Shown piece after piece: positions 20,101-27,591 of a stretch of 64,000 nt of DNA. Source of the stretch: an uncultured Collinsella sp. (lineage in GTDB: Bacteria > Actinomycetota > Coriobacteriia > Coriobacteriales > Coriobacteriaceae); assembly GCA_905199225.1 (NCBI GenBank), contig CAJKFS010000004.1, positions 1 to 64,000 on the forward strand, given 5' to 3'. How positions within the stretch are numbered: the first letter of the stretch is position 1; each line of letters opens with the position of its first letter. Made by a program: the position numbers and the translations under genes. The notes below the pieces were generated by a model. The model was not told the origin of the DNA and searched no databases. It saw only the letters and a list, made by a program, of their open reading frames with translations.

Positions 20101-20429
20101 ACATCAGCGTGCTGGAGCGCAAAAAAGAGATTGGCATCCTGCGTGCGATTGGCGCGTCGAAGCGTAACGTGGCAAACGTGTTCAACGCCGAGACCTTTAT
20201 CGAGGGCCTCATTGCCGGCGTCTTTGCCATTGTCGTCGTGGTACTCGTGAGCTTCCCGGTCAATGCCTGGGCACTTGCGGCCAAACAGGTCCCCAACCTG
20301 ATGAGCCTGCCCGTGCAGGATGCGCTGGTGCTCATCGCGATTTCAGTGCTGCTGACGGTCGTTGCCGGCCTGCTGCCGGCCCGCAGCGCATCCAAAAAGG
20401 ACCCCGTGGAAGCTCTACGCTCCGAATAA
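17181..20429 (+). CDS. ABC exporter with fused ATPase and FtsX-type permease
   Basis: A 1082-residue fusion with MacB-like order. The ATPase domain (1-225) has GPSGSGKT (38-45), the signature [15 protein letters not shown], the Walker B region [10 protein letters not shown] and the H-loop MVTHN. A transmembrane helix at about 260-285 is followed by a long extracytoplasmic region of roughly 650 residues, partly coiled coil, with a short stretch of repeated DLSG. Three transmembrane helices close the protein in an FtsX-type permease domain. The start at 17181 has GGGAGAGG nine bases upstream. The substrate is unknown; related proteins export peptides, lipids or lipoproteins. Its TAA overlaps a palindrome. 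Confidence 0.85.
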   Translation: MLELKDICKRYVTQSFTQVALDSVSLAFRDNEFVAILGPSGSGKTTMLNVIGGLDHFDSGDLLIDGISTKDFRDRDWDAYRNNRIGFVFQSYNLIPHQTILENVELALTLTGVGHAERRQRAREALEAVGLGEHVNKRPSQLSGGQMQRVAIARALINDPEIVLADEPTGALDSTTSVQVMDLLKEVARDRLVIMVTHNPELAYQYATRIVNLADGKITDDSDPFDAAGAARREAKPTRKTSMSFVTALGLSARNLMTKKGRTAMTAFAGSIGIIGIAAILALSNGVNNYIKKVEEDTLSSYPLTISKQDYDLSSMMGGQGATEDGEDASGASGSEGDSVEKSDKIPVVTAVKDMFASVKSNDMTSFKAWLDDGGDGIDKEVNAIQYSYGVTPVVYRAGKGDEKPVRLVPNAMTETMSGGASSAATVSMESMGTSVFNEMIDDQSLLDSQYDVVAGHWPTSANEAVMVLSSRGTVGDYTLYSIGALDINELNDLVNSAMTADGEVETPETAADFTYDDALSTTFKVLSPADAYRKNEETGMWTDMSGDADFMAAKVADGIDVRIVGVVQPNETANASALSPGIAYTHALTRQLMERAADSQIVQEQLAHPETDVFTGKTFDELQGEAKRGVDLGSMFSVDEAALKSAFSFDTSALSGTAGGIDLSGIDLSGLDIDLSGVGRDIGFSDIMAKAPAPDFSGIFDGLELTPEQMQQVGMLANQLFEGFLQSDQFRALSPEDLKDAAKLAAAFSTYLESDATAQQCLAQLKALGGDALAERLEQAMTDYVQKQLAPYLQQAMDQVMKSISDQIAATVSTQLKAGAAGLMDQMATQMSSSFANLASAMRVDASAFTRAIHFNMDAEDLSSLMMSYAKASKLTYDNNLTTLGYADEADPISVKIFPRDFEAKERVLDHIDAYNKQVKAAGHDEQAISYTDYMGIIMGSVTDIVNTISLVLIAFVSISLVVSSIMIGIITYISVLERKKEIGILRAIGASKRNVANVFNAETFIEGLIAGVFAIVVVVLVSFPVNAWALAAKQVPNLMSLPVQDALVLIAISVLLTVVAGLLPARSASKKDPVEALRSE

Positions 20430-20460
20430 TGTGACAAAGGGACAGTCCCTTTGTCACATT
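20428..20460. repeat. 33-bp perfect palindrome, copy 2
   Basis: Same sequence as copy 1. Its first two bases are the last two bases of the TAA stop codon of the ABC exporter gene. Confidence 0.9.
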
Positions 20461-20479
20461 GAGGTCCTTGCCAAATCGG

Positions 20480-20655
20480 GGTCTAATACTTTTCCGAGAA
20501 GTGAACGAGTAAAAACGGACCCCTGAAGCATTGACACTTTTAGGCTGCAATTTCCTGCGGTTTTGCCGATCAAATCCTGCAGTTTTGACATCTAAAAATG
20601 TCGATGCTTCGGGGGTCCAAAAACAGACGTTCACTTCTCGGAAAAGTATTAGACC
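20480..20655. repeat. 176-bp inverted-repeat (MITE-like) element
   Basis: Perfect 28-bp terminal inverted repeats (20480-20507 and 20628-20655) enclose about 120 bp. Inside each arm a second, imperfect inverted repeat continues, containing GGACCCC and GGGGTCC. Near the centre CCTGCGGTTTTG and CCTGCAGTTTTG form a short direct repeat. There is no coding frame of note. No target-site duplication is obvious. The element fills most of the gap between the ABC exporter and the CMD/cupin gene. It could be a non-autonomous mobile element or a long hairpin in RNA. Confidence 0.75.
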
Positions 20656-20727
20656 TCGTTGCGTGGGGTGCGGTTGGAAGGGCCGCTGGTGCTGGGCTGC
20701 CGCGTTTCCTTTGGGCAGACCGCGAGC

Positions 20728-21486
20728 CTAGTCCTCCAGCGCGCCGTACTGCTCGCCGTCCACCGGCTCGAGCCATTCGTTGCTTGCATCCTCGCCTGGG
20801 TATTCAAAGGCTAGGTGGCTAAACCAGCTGTTGGCGGTAGCGCCATGCCAGTGCTTGACGTTGGCGGGAATCTCGACGATATCGCCGGGGTGCAGGCGCT
20901 GCGCGGGCTTGCCCTCTTCCTGGTACCAGCCCTCGCCATCGACGCAGATCAGTACCTGTCCGCCGCCTTTGCTCGCGTGGTGAATGTGCCAGTTGTTGCG
21001 GCAGCCCGGTTCAAAGGTGACGTTGTGGATGGGCAGGTAATCGCCTGGGGCGGTTAGCGCGTTGAGATAGCTCTGGCCGATAAAGTACGGCGCGTAGGCG
21101 TCGTTGGGCTCGCCAAGGCCAAAGAACCCGCCGTGGGCCTCTGGCGCCGCTGCGCTATCCGTCCCGTCGCCCGCATAGACTTTCTTGGCAAGATTGAACG
21201 CAGCCCAGGCTTTGGGCCAGCCGGCATAGAAGGCCACGTGCGTGATGGCGCTCGCCATCTCCTTTTGACCTACGCCGTGCTTGCGTGCGTTGGCGATGTG
21301 GTAGGCGAGCGAGCTGTCTGTGATGCCCTGCGCCACGAGGGCCACCACGGTGATGAGGCTTCGCGTCTTAAGGTCGAGGTCGGTGTTGTTCCAGTTCTCG
21401 CTAAAGAGCACATCGTCGTTAAAATGCGCGAAATCGGGGGCGAACTTGCCCAAGACATCGCGGCCTGCGGTCTGTTTAATGGTCAT
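20728..21486 (-). CDS. carboxymuconolactone decarboxylase/cupin fusion protein
   Basis: A 252-residue two-domain protein. The N-terminal half is AhpD/CMD-like (LKTRSLITVVALVAQG, AFYAGWPKAWAAFNLAKKVY). The C-terminal half is a cupin with metal-ligand pattern NWHIHHASKGGGQVLICV and PGDIVEIPANVKHWHG. The start at 21486 follows AAAGGAATCTCC. Such fusions are common beside flavodoxins and nitroreductases in anaerobes, and a flavodoxin gene lies just upstream on the same strand. No CXXC redox pair typical of AhpD is visible, so a peroxidase role is doubtful. The substrate is unknown. Confidence 0.85.
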   Translation of the reverse strand: MTIKQTAGRDVLGKFAPDFAHFNDDVLFSENWNNTDLDLKTRSLITVVALVAQGITDSSLAYHIANARKHGVGQKEMASAITHVAFYAGWPKAWAAFNLAKKVYAGDGTDSAAAPEAHGGFFGLGEPNDAYAPYFIGQSYLNALTAPGDYLPIHNVTFEPGCRNNWHIHHASKGGGQVLICVDGEGWYQEEGKPAQRLHPGDIVEIPANVKHWHGATANSWFSHLAFEYPGEDASNEWLEPVDGEQYGALED

Positions 21487-21530
21487 GGAGATTCCTTTCT
21501 AACCAGAGATAATCGAGCGGAATTTGGGCG

Positions 21531-22007
21531 TTACGAGCGGTTACGCTCGACAAATTGCTTGAGTTCGGCATCGCTTGCTCCATTGAGTATCGCGCCCGGG
21601 ACAATTGTGGCGCCGGGTGCACTGGCCTCAAGAACCTTTGCGGTCTTGCCCATGCCGCTGCCACCGGAGGTCGCAAAGAGGACAATTTTCTTGCCGCCAA
21701 AACTCTGGGATTCCAGGAACGTTTTGATAATCGCCGGTGCAACATACCACCAGATAGGGAAGCCAAGGTAGATGGTGCTGTATTCATCGAGCTCCAAAGG
21801 CTTCGAGGCGATGGCGGGGCGGCAGGTGGGGTCGTTGGTCTCAAGCGTGCTGCGGCTGTTCTTATCGTTCCAGTTGAGATCGGCGGCTGTGTAGGGCTTG
21901 GCGGGCTCAATCTCAAATAGGCCAGCGTCGGCTGTTTTCGCAAGGCGCTCGGCGATGTTTTTTGTCACACCGCTGGCACTGAAATAGGCTACAAGGGTCT
22001 TTGACAT
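21531..22007 (-). CDS. flavodoxin
   Basis: A 158-residue flavodoxin. The FMN phosphate loop is close to the N-terminus (AYFSASGVTKNIAERLA), followed by YLGFPIWWYVAPAIIKTFLE and VLFATSGGSGMG, as in the flavodoxin_4-type family. The start at 22007 follows AAAGGAG by five bases. A long open frame runs upstream without a stop, but only this part looks like protein. The small gene at 22010-22225 ends two bases before its ATG, so the two are coupled. It probably acts as a soluble electron carrier or NADPH-linked reductase partner. Confidence 0.9.
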   Translation of the reverse strand: MSKTLVAYFSASGVTKNIAERLAKTADAGLFEIEPAKPYTAADLNWNDKNSRSTLETNDPTCRPAIASKPLELDEYSTIYLGFPIWWYVAPAIIKTFLESQSFGGKKIVLFATSGGSGMGKTAKVLEASAPGATIVPGAILNGASDAELKQFVERNRS

Positions 22008-22009
22008 GG

Positions 22010-22225
22010 CTACTCCTTTATTTGATGGGTTTCTTGCAGCGTATAGATGAGGTAGTCGAGGGTCTCGAGTCTTTTTTGTTCGGCGTGGACACGTTCGAGC
22101 AGCTCGCGGCGGTACGTCTTGAGGCGACAGATGCGGGCGCACGCGCTTGGCAGTCCCGAGAGCTCGTCGATAAACGCATCGCAGCACCCGGCGTCGCGCA
22201 GGTTCGCGATAGTCTTTTCGTCCAT
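22010..22225 (-). CDS. small conserved hypothetical protein
   Basis: A 71-residue, mostly helical protein that I do not recognise. It contains a Cys-Cys pair (DAGCCDAF), further cysteines and a C-terminal helix (LETLDYLIYTLQ). Its stop lies two bases before the flavodoxin ATG, and the flavodoxin ribosome binding site AAAGGAG lies inside its last codons. This indicates a two-gene operon. The C-terminal helix resembles the dimerisation helix of MerR-type regulators, but no DNA-binding domain is present. Confidence 0.6.
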   Translation of the reverse strand: MDEKTIANLRDAGCCDAFIDELSGLPSACARICRLKTYRRELLERVHAEQKRLETLDYLIYTLQETHQIKE

Positions 22226-22373
22226 TGTGCGGTTTGGTGTCCTCCTTGTTCTTGATGGGATGGCTATAGCGTACGTTGATGCGCCGATGATGTATATTGC
22301 TTATATCGACTAGCTGGACATACGAGAATCGAATGGCTAGTCGAAGGACGGCTTTAGCTGGATTGGGGGCGCC

Positions 22374-23303
22374 GTGGAGCTGCGAACGCTGCGCTACTTT
22401 TTGGCGGTGGCGCGCGAGGAAAACATGACCGAGGCGGCAAACGTGCTGCATGTGACACAGCCCACATTGTCGCGCCAGATCGCCGACTTGGAGCGCGAGC
22501 TGGGTGTCGAGCTGTTTGAGCGCACCAATCGGTCGTGCGTGCTTACAAGCGACGGCATGCGCCTGCGCCAGCGTGCCGAGGAGATTGTCTCGCTGGTGGA
22601 GCAGACCGAGTCGGAATTGGCAGATCGGGAGCTTGGCATTGCGGGCAATATCCGCATTGGCGCTGGCGAGACCCAGTCGATGCGGCTGGTGCTCGGCACT
22701 TTTGCGGAGCTGCGTCGTGACCATCCCGGCGTGACGATTGAGCTTTACACCGGTAATGCCGACGCGGTGGAGGAACGCTTGGAGCGTGGTCTGCTCGACT
22801 TTGCCCTGCTGTTGGAGCCCGTTAACGTCGAGAAATACGAGTGGATCCGTATGCCCGGAGTGGATCGAGCCGGCGTGGTCGTTGCGGCGAGCGGTCCCTG
22901 GGGCGACTTGGACGTGCTGACGCCTGCGGACGTTGCGAAGATGCCGTTGCTGCTGAGTTCGCGCACGTCGAATCGGGCGCTGGATTTGGCGGCGTGGGCA
23001 GGCGGTGCTCTTACCATCGATGACCTCAACGTTGTGGGGCATTTCGACTTGATCGGCAACGCATCGCATCTGGTGCGCTCGGGTACTGCGTGCGCCGTTG
23101 GCATTGGCAGTCTGCTGCAGGTGGACGAAAGCAGCGACCTTCGATTTATCCCATTTGAGCCGCCGCTTACCATCGCCTCGTTTTTGGTGTGGAAAAAATA
23201 TCGCCTGCGCTCCCGCGCCTGCGAAGAGTTCCTGAACCGTTTGAATGGAATGCGACAAAGGGACAGTCCCTTTGTCACATTCGTTGATATGAGAGAAGAG
23301 TAG
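22374..23303 (+). CDS. LysR-family transcriptional regulator
   Basis: A 309-residue LysR regulator starting GTG at 22374 (MELRTLRYFLAVAREENMTE). The N-terminal winged helix includes QPTLSRQIADLERELGVELFER. The effector domain follows from about residue 90. It diverges from the small protein/flavodoxin pair, which is the likely target. The last 16 or so residues (RQRDSPFVTF onward) are encoded by a copy of the 33-bp palindrome, so the native C-terminus seems to have been replaced or extended by the element. The stop TAG is followed at once by the ATG of the dihydrouridine synthase gene. Confidence 0.85.
   Translation: MELRTLRYFLAVAREENMTEAANVLHVTQPTLSRQIADLERELGVELFERTNRSCVLTSDGMRLRQRAEEIVSLVEQTESELADRELGIAGNIRIGAGETQSMRLVLGTFAELRRDHPGVTIELYTGNADAVEERLERGLLDFALLLEPVNVEKYEWIRMPGVDRAGVVVAASGPWGDLDVLTPADVAKMPLLLSSRTSNRALDLAAWAGGALTIDDLNVVGHFDLIGNASHLVRSGTACAVGIGSLLQVDESSDLRFIPFEPPLTIASFLVWKKYRLRSRACEEFLNRLNGMRQRDSPFVTFVDMREE
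23249..23281. repeat. 33-bp palindrome inside the LysR gene end, copy 3
   Basis: The left arm begins AATGCGACAAAG and the right arm ends CTTTGTCACATT, giving one G-U type change from a perfect palindrome. It is read in frame as MRQRDSPFVTF at the C-terminus of the LysR protein. Confidence 0.85.
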
Positions 23304-24257
23304 ATGATCCTATCGCTGGCCCCCATGGAGGGAATTACCGGGCATGTGTTCCGTCGCGTGCATGCGGAGTGCTTTGGCGCGCTCGACTGCTACTACACGC
23401 CGTTTTTGCCGCCGCCGCGGGTGGGCAACCGCTTTGGCGGCAAGGCGTATAAGGAAGTCGATCCGGCCAACAACCAGGGGCTCAACGTCGTCCCCCAGCT
23501 TATGTCCAAGAATGCGGACGAGTTTGTGTGGGCGGCGCAGGTGCTCGCCGACATGGGTTACCGCGAGGTCAACCTTAACCTGGGCTGCCCTTCTGGGACA
23601 GTTGTTGCCAAGGGCAAGGGCTCGGGCTTCTTGCGTAACTTGGATGAGCTCGAGGTGTTCTTGAGCGATGTGTGTGAACGCTCACCGCTGCCGGTGTCCG
23701 TTAAGACCAGGCTGGGGCTCGAGGGTGACGGTGAATACGAGCGCGTGCTCGACCTTTACTGCCGCATGCCACTGGCCGAGCTAATCGTGCATCCGAGAGT
23801 GCAAAAGGATCGTTACACGGGCTCGCCGCGCAAAGAGTTTTATGGCGAGACGCTCGCGCGTGCGCCGTTCCCGGTGGCCTATAACGGCGACATCTTTGAT
23901 CTTGAGGACATGGACGCGCTGGTGGAGGCCTATCCCGGCACGCGCCATGTGATGCTGGGGCGCGGCTTGCTCGCGAACCCTGCGCTGACCCGCATGGTCA
24001 AGGGCGGTCCTGCCGCCACCGCTGCCGAGCTGCAACGTTTTCACGACACGTTGTTCGCGGCCTATGCAGAAGAGATTGGCGGCAACGCGGTCTTTCGCAT
24101 GAAGGAGTGGTGGTTCTACGCCAAGTGCGCTTTCGCCGATCCCGCCACCGTCCATAAGCTTGTACGCAAGACCAAAAAGGTCGACGAATATCGAGCCGCC
24201 GTCGACCGTGTCTTCCGCGAGCAACCGCTCGCGCCCACAGCCCGCTTCCACGGCTAG
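23304..24257 (+). CDS. dus: tRNA-dihydrouridine synthase
   Basis: A 317-residue flavoenzyme that reduces uridine to dihydrouridine in tRNA. The N-terminus LAPMEGITGHVFRRV is the Dus FMN-site motif. The conserved NLGCPSG contains the catalytic cysteine, and VKTRLGLEG, VHPRVQKDRYTG and GRGLLANPAL follow as expected for a TIM barrel. A helical domain closes the protein. The ATG at 23304 directly follows the LysR stop codon, so the genes are co-transcribed or coupled. Which Dus subclass it is cannot be decided here. Confidence 0.9.
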   Translation: MILSLAPMEGITGHVFRRVHAECFGALDCYYTPFLPPPRVGNRFGGKAYKEVDPANNQGLNVVPQLMSKNADEFVWAAQVLADMGYREVNLNLGCPSGTVVAKGKGSGFLRNLDELEVFLSDVCERSPLPVSVKTRLGLEGDGEYERVLDLYCRMPLAELIVHPRVQKDRYTGSPRKEFYGETLARAPFPVAYNGDIFDLEDMDALVEAYPGTRHVMLGRGLLANPALTRMVKGGPAATAAELQRFHDTLFAAYAEEIGGNAVFRMKEWWFYAKCAFADPATVHKLVRKTKKVDEYRAAVDRVFREQPLAPTARFHG

Positions 24258-24260
24258 CTA

Positions 24261-24380
24261 GTCGTTGGGGACGTTCTTTAACGACTAGTCATTTAAGAAC
24301 GTCCCCAATGACTACCCAAAAGTTGTACGTCAGCATCCAAAGATGTCGAAAAATGTCGTTTTTGGATGCTGAGGTACATG
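24261..24380. repeat. composite hairpin element, copy A
   Basis: Two adjacent hairpins begin four bases after the dus stop codon. The first (24265-24308) has perfect 14-bp arms starting TTGGGGACGTTCTT. The second (24324-24380) has 17-18-bp arms (GTACGTCAGCATCCAAA) around a loop holding ATGTCG twice. Related copies occur at 29228 and 31531, with covarying arm bases. Confidence 0.8.
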
Positions 24381-24402
24381 TTTGAAGACGGTATTGTCTC
24401 CG

Positions 24403-25287
24403 CTATCTGACGGCTTGAACGGCAAGTGCTTCTATTACGCGCTCGGCGCCGGCGTCGATCAGAATGCTGCGATTGGCGATTTCTGCCGGAGCGACTGCTT
24501 CGCCAAGGTTAACGCACGCGTACGTGGCGCGCTCGTTTTTGGCCGTCATCTGCCAAAACGGGTACTTGATGATGACGGGCGTGTTGCCGCCTACGCCAAG
24601 CTCCAAGAACAGAACTCGCATATTGCTGTGGCGGCGCAGGAAATCCTGGTAGCGATCGGCGGCAGCGTACCAACCCTTGTCCTGGACAAACGTATCGTCG
24701 GCGCGCAGATTCATCGTAAGCGGGGCCCCACAGTGAGGGCAATGGGGCACAAGCGCAGACGGAATGCGCAGGTCCTGTTGGGTGGCGACCATATGGCGCA
24801 CGAGCTCTTCGTTGTCCCATGTCTCCTGGCAGCAGGGTTTGCTGCACTGGAACAGGCCGTAGTCTCCCTGCGTGTAGAAGAGCCGCTGCTTGTCAAAGCC
24901 CGCACGCTGGAAACAATGGTCCACATTCGTAGTCAGCACAAAGTAGTCACGGTCATGCACTATGCCCAAGAGCTGTTCGTAGAGCGGCGTCGGTACGGGA
25001 TCGTATCGGTTGCACATAATGTAGCGGCTCCAAAACGCCCAGTACTCCTCGAGCGAATCATAGGGATAGAAGCCGCCGGAATACATATCGGTAAAACCGT
25101 AGCGTGCGGCGAAGTCGCCAAAGAGCTTCTTGAAACGCTCGCCCGAATAGGTGTAACCGGCGGCGGTCGAGAGTCCTGCTCCGGCACCGATTACCACGGT
25201 GTCAGATGTATCGAGTGCAGCTCGGAGCTTATCGATCTGTTTGGAGAAGGCTGCGGTAGATTGCCTCGTCAGACGCGAGAAAAACAT
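24403..25287 (-). CDS. class M sirtuin (SirTM-like)
   Basis: A 294-residue SIR2-fold protein. The NAD site is GAGAGLSTAAG (34-44) and TTNVDH (119-124). Where classical sirtuins have the catalytic His, this one has Gln140 in YTQGDYG, a hallmark of class M sirtuins, which act as protein ADP-ribosyltransferases. Zinc-ligand cysteines are visible at CSKPCC and CPHCG. The gene overlaps the macrodomain gene by 59 bases, the arrangement known from SirTM operons of pathogenic Firmicutes. The usual lipoylated target (GcvH-L) and LplA2 genes are absent nearby. Assignment rests on motif and context. Confidence 0.8.
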   Translation of the reverse strand: MFFSRLTRQSTAAFSKQIDKLRAALDTSDTVVIGAGAGLSTAAGYTYSGERFKKLFGDFAARYGFTDMYSGGFYPYDSLEEYWAFWSRYIMCNRYDPVPTPLYEQLLGIVHDRDYFVLTTNVDHCFQRAGFDKQRLFYTQGDYGLFQCSKPCCQETWDNEELVRHMVATQQDLRIPSALVPHCPHCGAPLTMNLRADDTFVQDKGWYAAADRYQDFLRRHSNMRVLFLELGVGGNTPVIIKYPFWQMTAKNERATYACVNLGEAVAPAEIANRSILIDAGAERVIEALAVQAVR

Positions 25288-26014
25288 TGAAGATCACCTT
25301 AAGGTTAGGGTCGTTATGGTCTAGATGATGGCGAACGGCATCGATGGCCACGCGCGCGGCAGCTTCTTGGGGATAGCCAAACACGCCTGTCGAGATGCAG
25401 CAGAATGCAAGCGTGCCGAGTCCTCGGCGCGTCGCTTCTTCCAAGCAGCTGGTGTAGCAGCGGCGTAGTAGCAATTCCTCGCGAGGGCCAGGCTTATGGC
25501 TGGGCACGATGGGGCCGACGGTGTGGAAGACGTAGCTGCTGGGCAGGTTGAACGCCGGCGTGACCTTGACGCGCGCCGTTGGTTCCTCGTGCCCCTGCTC
25601 GTCCATGAGATTGGCGCACGCCAAGCGTAACTGCATACCGGCGTAGGTGTGGATGGCGTTGTCGATGCAACGATGCCCCGGCACAAAGCACCCGAGCATC
25701 TGACTGTTGGCGGAATTGACGATGGCGTCGGCCTTAAGCAGCGTAATGTCGCCGCGCCAGATGGCAACGCGATTGCAGTAGGGGAGCGTGCCGGCGTTGG
25801 TCGCCCCGCCGCGTTCAAGAAGGCGTTGCTGCAAGTAGGCGTCTTGTATGTCGGGCGTTTCGGCCGCAAGCGCCTCGGGCGGACGTACGTTCATAAGGGA
25901 TCGAAGCAAATCGCGCTGTTCGCTGGCGTTGGCAGGGATGGGAATGCGCTGCCCATCCGAGCGCTCGGCAAGGAGCGCCTTAATAAGCCAAACGCGGCGT
26001 TCGGCCTGATTCAT
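25229..26014 (-). CDS. zinc-containing macrodomain ADP-ribosyl hydrolase
   Basis: A 261-residue macrodomain protein predicted to remove ADP-ribose from proteins. The start at 26014 has GGAGG upstream. After a helical N-terminal region the macrodomain begins near residue 80, with WRGDIT (87-91), VNSANS (99-104) and the zinc-binding GCFVPGHRC (Cys109, His114, Cys116) followed by IDNAIHTYAG. This loop defines the zinc macrodomains linked to class M sirtuins. ISTGVFGYP completes the ADP-ribose pocket. The 3' end overlaps the sirtuin gene, giving a writer-eraser pair under one transcript. Confidence 0.85.
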   Translation of the reverse strand: MNQAERRVWLIKALLAERSDGQRIPIPANASEQRDLLRSLMNVRPPEALAAETPDIQDAYLQQRLLERGGATNAGTLPYCNRVAIWRGDITLLKADAIVNSANSQMLGCFVPGHRCIDNAIHTYAGMQLRLACANLMDEQGHEEPTARVKVTPAFNLPSSYVFHTVGPIVPSHKPGPREELLLRRCYTSCLEEATRRGLGTLAFCCISTGVFGYPQEAAARVAIDAVRHHLDHNDPNLKVIFNVFLASDEAIYRSLLQTDR

Positions 26015-26155
26015 GACCTTCCTCCTGTTCGATTGAGCCGGTTTCATTCGACAGTAGTGTGCCGCCTGGCGTGTATCTGAAAAAGAAGGCACAAAAAGGT
26101 AAGCACCGTGGAGCTTTGTGCCCCACGGCGCTCAATGTGCAAAAGTATGTGGCTG

Positions 26156-26488
26156 TTAGGAGTTTCGCACGAGCTGCTGATAGTCGGTGCCCCATTCCAC
26201 CAGGGAATCGATGATGGGCATAAGGCTGTGACCCAGCTCGCTGAGTGCGTATTCGGTGCGGATGGGTGTCTCGGGGATGACGGTGCGCGTGATGAGGCCC
26301 GCGGCATCCATTTCCTTAAGGTTGGACGAGAGCACCTTTTGGCTAATGCCGGGAATAGCGCGGTGCAGCGCGTTGAAGCCCATGGGGTGGTTGATGAGCT
26401 GCTGAATGATATAGATCTTCCACTTGTTGCCAAAGAGCTGAAAACACGTGGCAACAGGGCAGGGAGGTAGTTCTTCTTTGGTAAGCAC
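26156..26488 (-). CDS. HxlR-family transcriptional regulator
   Basis: A 110-residue winged-helix regulator starting GTG at 26488 after TGAGGAG. The HxlR pattern is clear: CPVATCFQLFGNKWKIYII, FNALHRAIPGISQKVLSSNL, LKEMDAAGLITR and EYALSELGHSL. Members often sense electrophiles or redox state through the N-terminal cysteines, here Cys10 and Cys15. It diverges from the ACGX operon, with a palindrome TTACC-N4-GGTAA between them, and lies upstream of the macrodomain gene on the same strand. Either unit could be its target. Confidence 0.88.
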   Translation of the reverse strand: MLTKEELPPCPVATCFQLFGNKWKIYIIQQLINHPMGFNALHRAIPGISQKVLSSNLKEMDAAGLITRTVIPETPIRTEYALSELGHSLMPIIDSLVEWGTDYQQLVRNS

Positions 26489-26551
26489 GGAGACTCCTCA
26501 ATCGTGCGGACAGCTTTCATTATTGCAGCCGCTGTCGCTTGTGGCTACTAC

Positions 26552-26565
26552 TTACCTTTTGGTAA
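26552..26565. promoter_or_regulatory. palindrome, possible HxlR operator
   Basis: TTACCTTTTGGTAA is a perfect 14-bp palindrome in the divergent region between the HxlR gene and the ACGX operon. It ends 32 bp upstream of the predicted -35 of the ACGX promoter. Confidence 0.4.
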
Positions 26566-26597
26566 CTGGCTAATAGATTGGTGCCTTCTTTTGGTCG

Positions 26598-26626
26598 TTG
26601 CGCGCTTTTTGCATGATGCATATAGA
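26598..26626 (+). promoter_or_regulatory. predicted promoter of the ACGX operon
   Basis: TTGCGC (26598-26603), a 17-bp spacer and TATAGA (26621-26626) make a plausible sigma70-type promoter. Transcription would start near 26633, about 55 nt before the peptide ATG. Confidence 0.45.
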
Positions 26627-26687
26627 CGCAACGAGCGTCAAAAACTGGATGGCTTCGCCCAGCCATCTTCGACCGAAAGGAAATGCC

Positions 26688-26900
26688 ATGTCCGAGAATC
26701 TCGAGAACGTCGCCGCTTTCGCCTCCTGCGGTACCACCGATCCTGCGCCTGCCTGCGGCTCCGCCGACCCCAAGACCGCACCTGCTTGCGGTACTGCTTG
26801 CGGCTCTGCTGACCCGGCTGCCGCTCCTGCCTGCGGCTCCGCCGACCCCAAGACCGCTCCGGCCTGTGGCACCGCTTGCGGCGCTGCGGACGCTCAGTAA
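26688..26900 (+). CDS. ACGX-repeat peptide, candidate RiPP precursor
   Basis: A 70-residue peptide starting at 26688 after AAAGGAAATGCC. It holds six ACG(S/T/A) units after a short leader (MSENLENVAAFASCG). The DNA shows a 78-bp tandem duplication, giving two 26-residue units built from PACGSADPKTA and PACGTACG. Composition is almost only Ala, Cys, Gly, Pro, Asp, Ser, Thr and Lys. The next genes are a split-barrel ferredoxin, a radical SAM/SPASM enzyme and a nitroreductase. This matches the ACGX system that I recall being defined from a repeat peptide and its rSAM partner. The mature product is unknown. Confidence 0.8.
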   Translation: MSENLENVAAFASCGTTDPAPACGSADPKTAPACGTACGSADPAAAPACGSADPKTAPACGTACGAADAQ

Positions 26901-26924
26901 GCAATCGCTAGGAAGGGACTCGTA

Positions 26925-27545
26925 ATGGATGCTCAGACTTGCCTCAAAAAGATGCAGCTTGCCGGGACGCTCTCCCTGGCAACCGTGGACGAGAGTGGTG
27001 CGCCGCAAATTCGCTGCGTAAGCGCCGTCCATTACGAGCCCCGTGCTATCTACTTTCTCACGGCACGTGGCAAGGAGATGGCCTGTCAGCTTATGGCCGA
27101 TGGACGTGTCCAAACGCTCGTTCACACGCGGTTTAACGAGATGATCCGCATGTCCGGCGTTGCCACTCCTGTCTCGGAGTCCGAGCAAGTTCACTGGCGC
27201 GACGTGATTTACGCCGAGCAGCCGTATCTTGCCAACGTGTATCCCGGTGATACGCGCGAGATCAACATCATCTTTAAGGTTGAGAACATAGTACTCGACT
27301 ACTTTAACCTGGGAATTCATCCCATCGAGCGCGCGGTCTTTACCTTAGACGAGGGCACGGCGTCTGTGCCCGTCAAGGGATTCTGCATCGATGCCGATGC
27401 GTGCATCGGTTGCGGCACCTGCCTTGAGCACTGCCCGCAGAAGTGCATCGAGCCGGGAGACGCCTATCGCATAGAGCCCGAGCACTGCCTGCATTGCGGC
27501 GCCTGTGCCGAGAATTGCCCCGTCGGCGCCGTTTCGCGTCTGTAG
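26925..27545 (+). CDS. FMN-binding split-barrel protein fused to 2[4Fe-4S] ferredoxin
   Basis: A 206-residue fusion. Residues 1-140 resemble the pyridoxamine-phosphate-oxidase-like FMN split barrel (LSLATVDESGAPQIRCVSAV, YFLTARGKEM). Residues about 150-206 carry two 4Fe-4S motifs (CIGCGTCLEHCPQKC and CLHCGACAENCP). It should pass electrons between a flavin and iron-sulphur clusters. It sits 24 bases after the ACGX peptide and 46 bases before the radical SAM gene. It may supply electrons to the radical SAM enzyme or be a redox partner of the modified peptide. Confidence 0.85.
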   Translation: MDAQTCLKKMQLAGTLSLATVDESGAPQIRCVSAVHYEPRAIYFLTARGKEMACQLMADGRVQTLVHTRFNEMIRMSGVATPVSESEQVHWRDVIYAEQPYLANVYPGDTREINIIFKVENIVLDYFNLGIHPIERAVFTLDEGTASVPVKGFCIDADACIGCGTCLEHCPQKCIEPGDAYRIEPEHCLHCGACAENCPVGAVSRL

Positions 27546-27591
27546 CCCAAATACCGTCATCAGTTTTAACATCGACCAAGGGAGTCCCACG

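Noticed and set aside
22008..23258. Minus-strand frame extending the flavodoxin to 575 residues
   Set aside because: The extra part is antisense to the LysR gene and lacks protein character. The flavodoxin has its own ribosome binding site at 22007.
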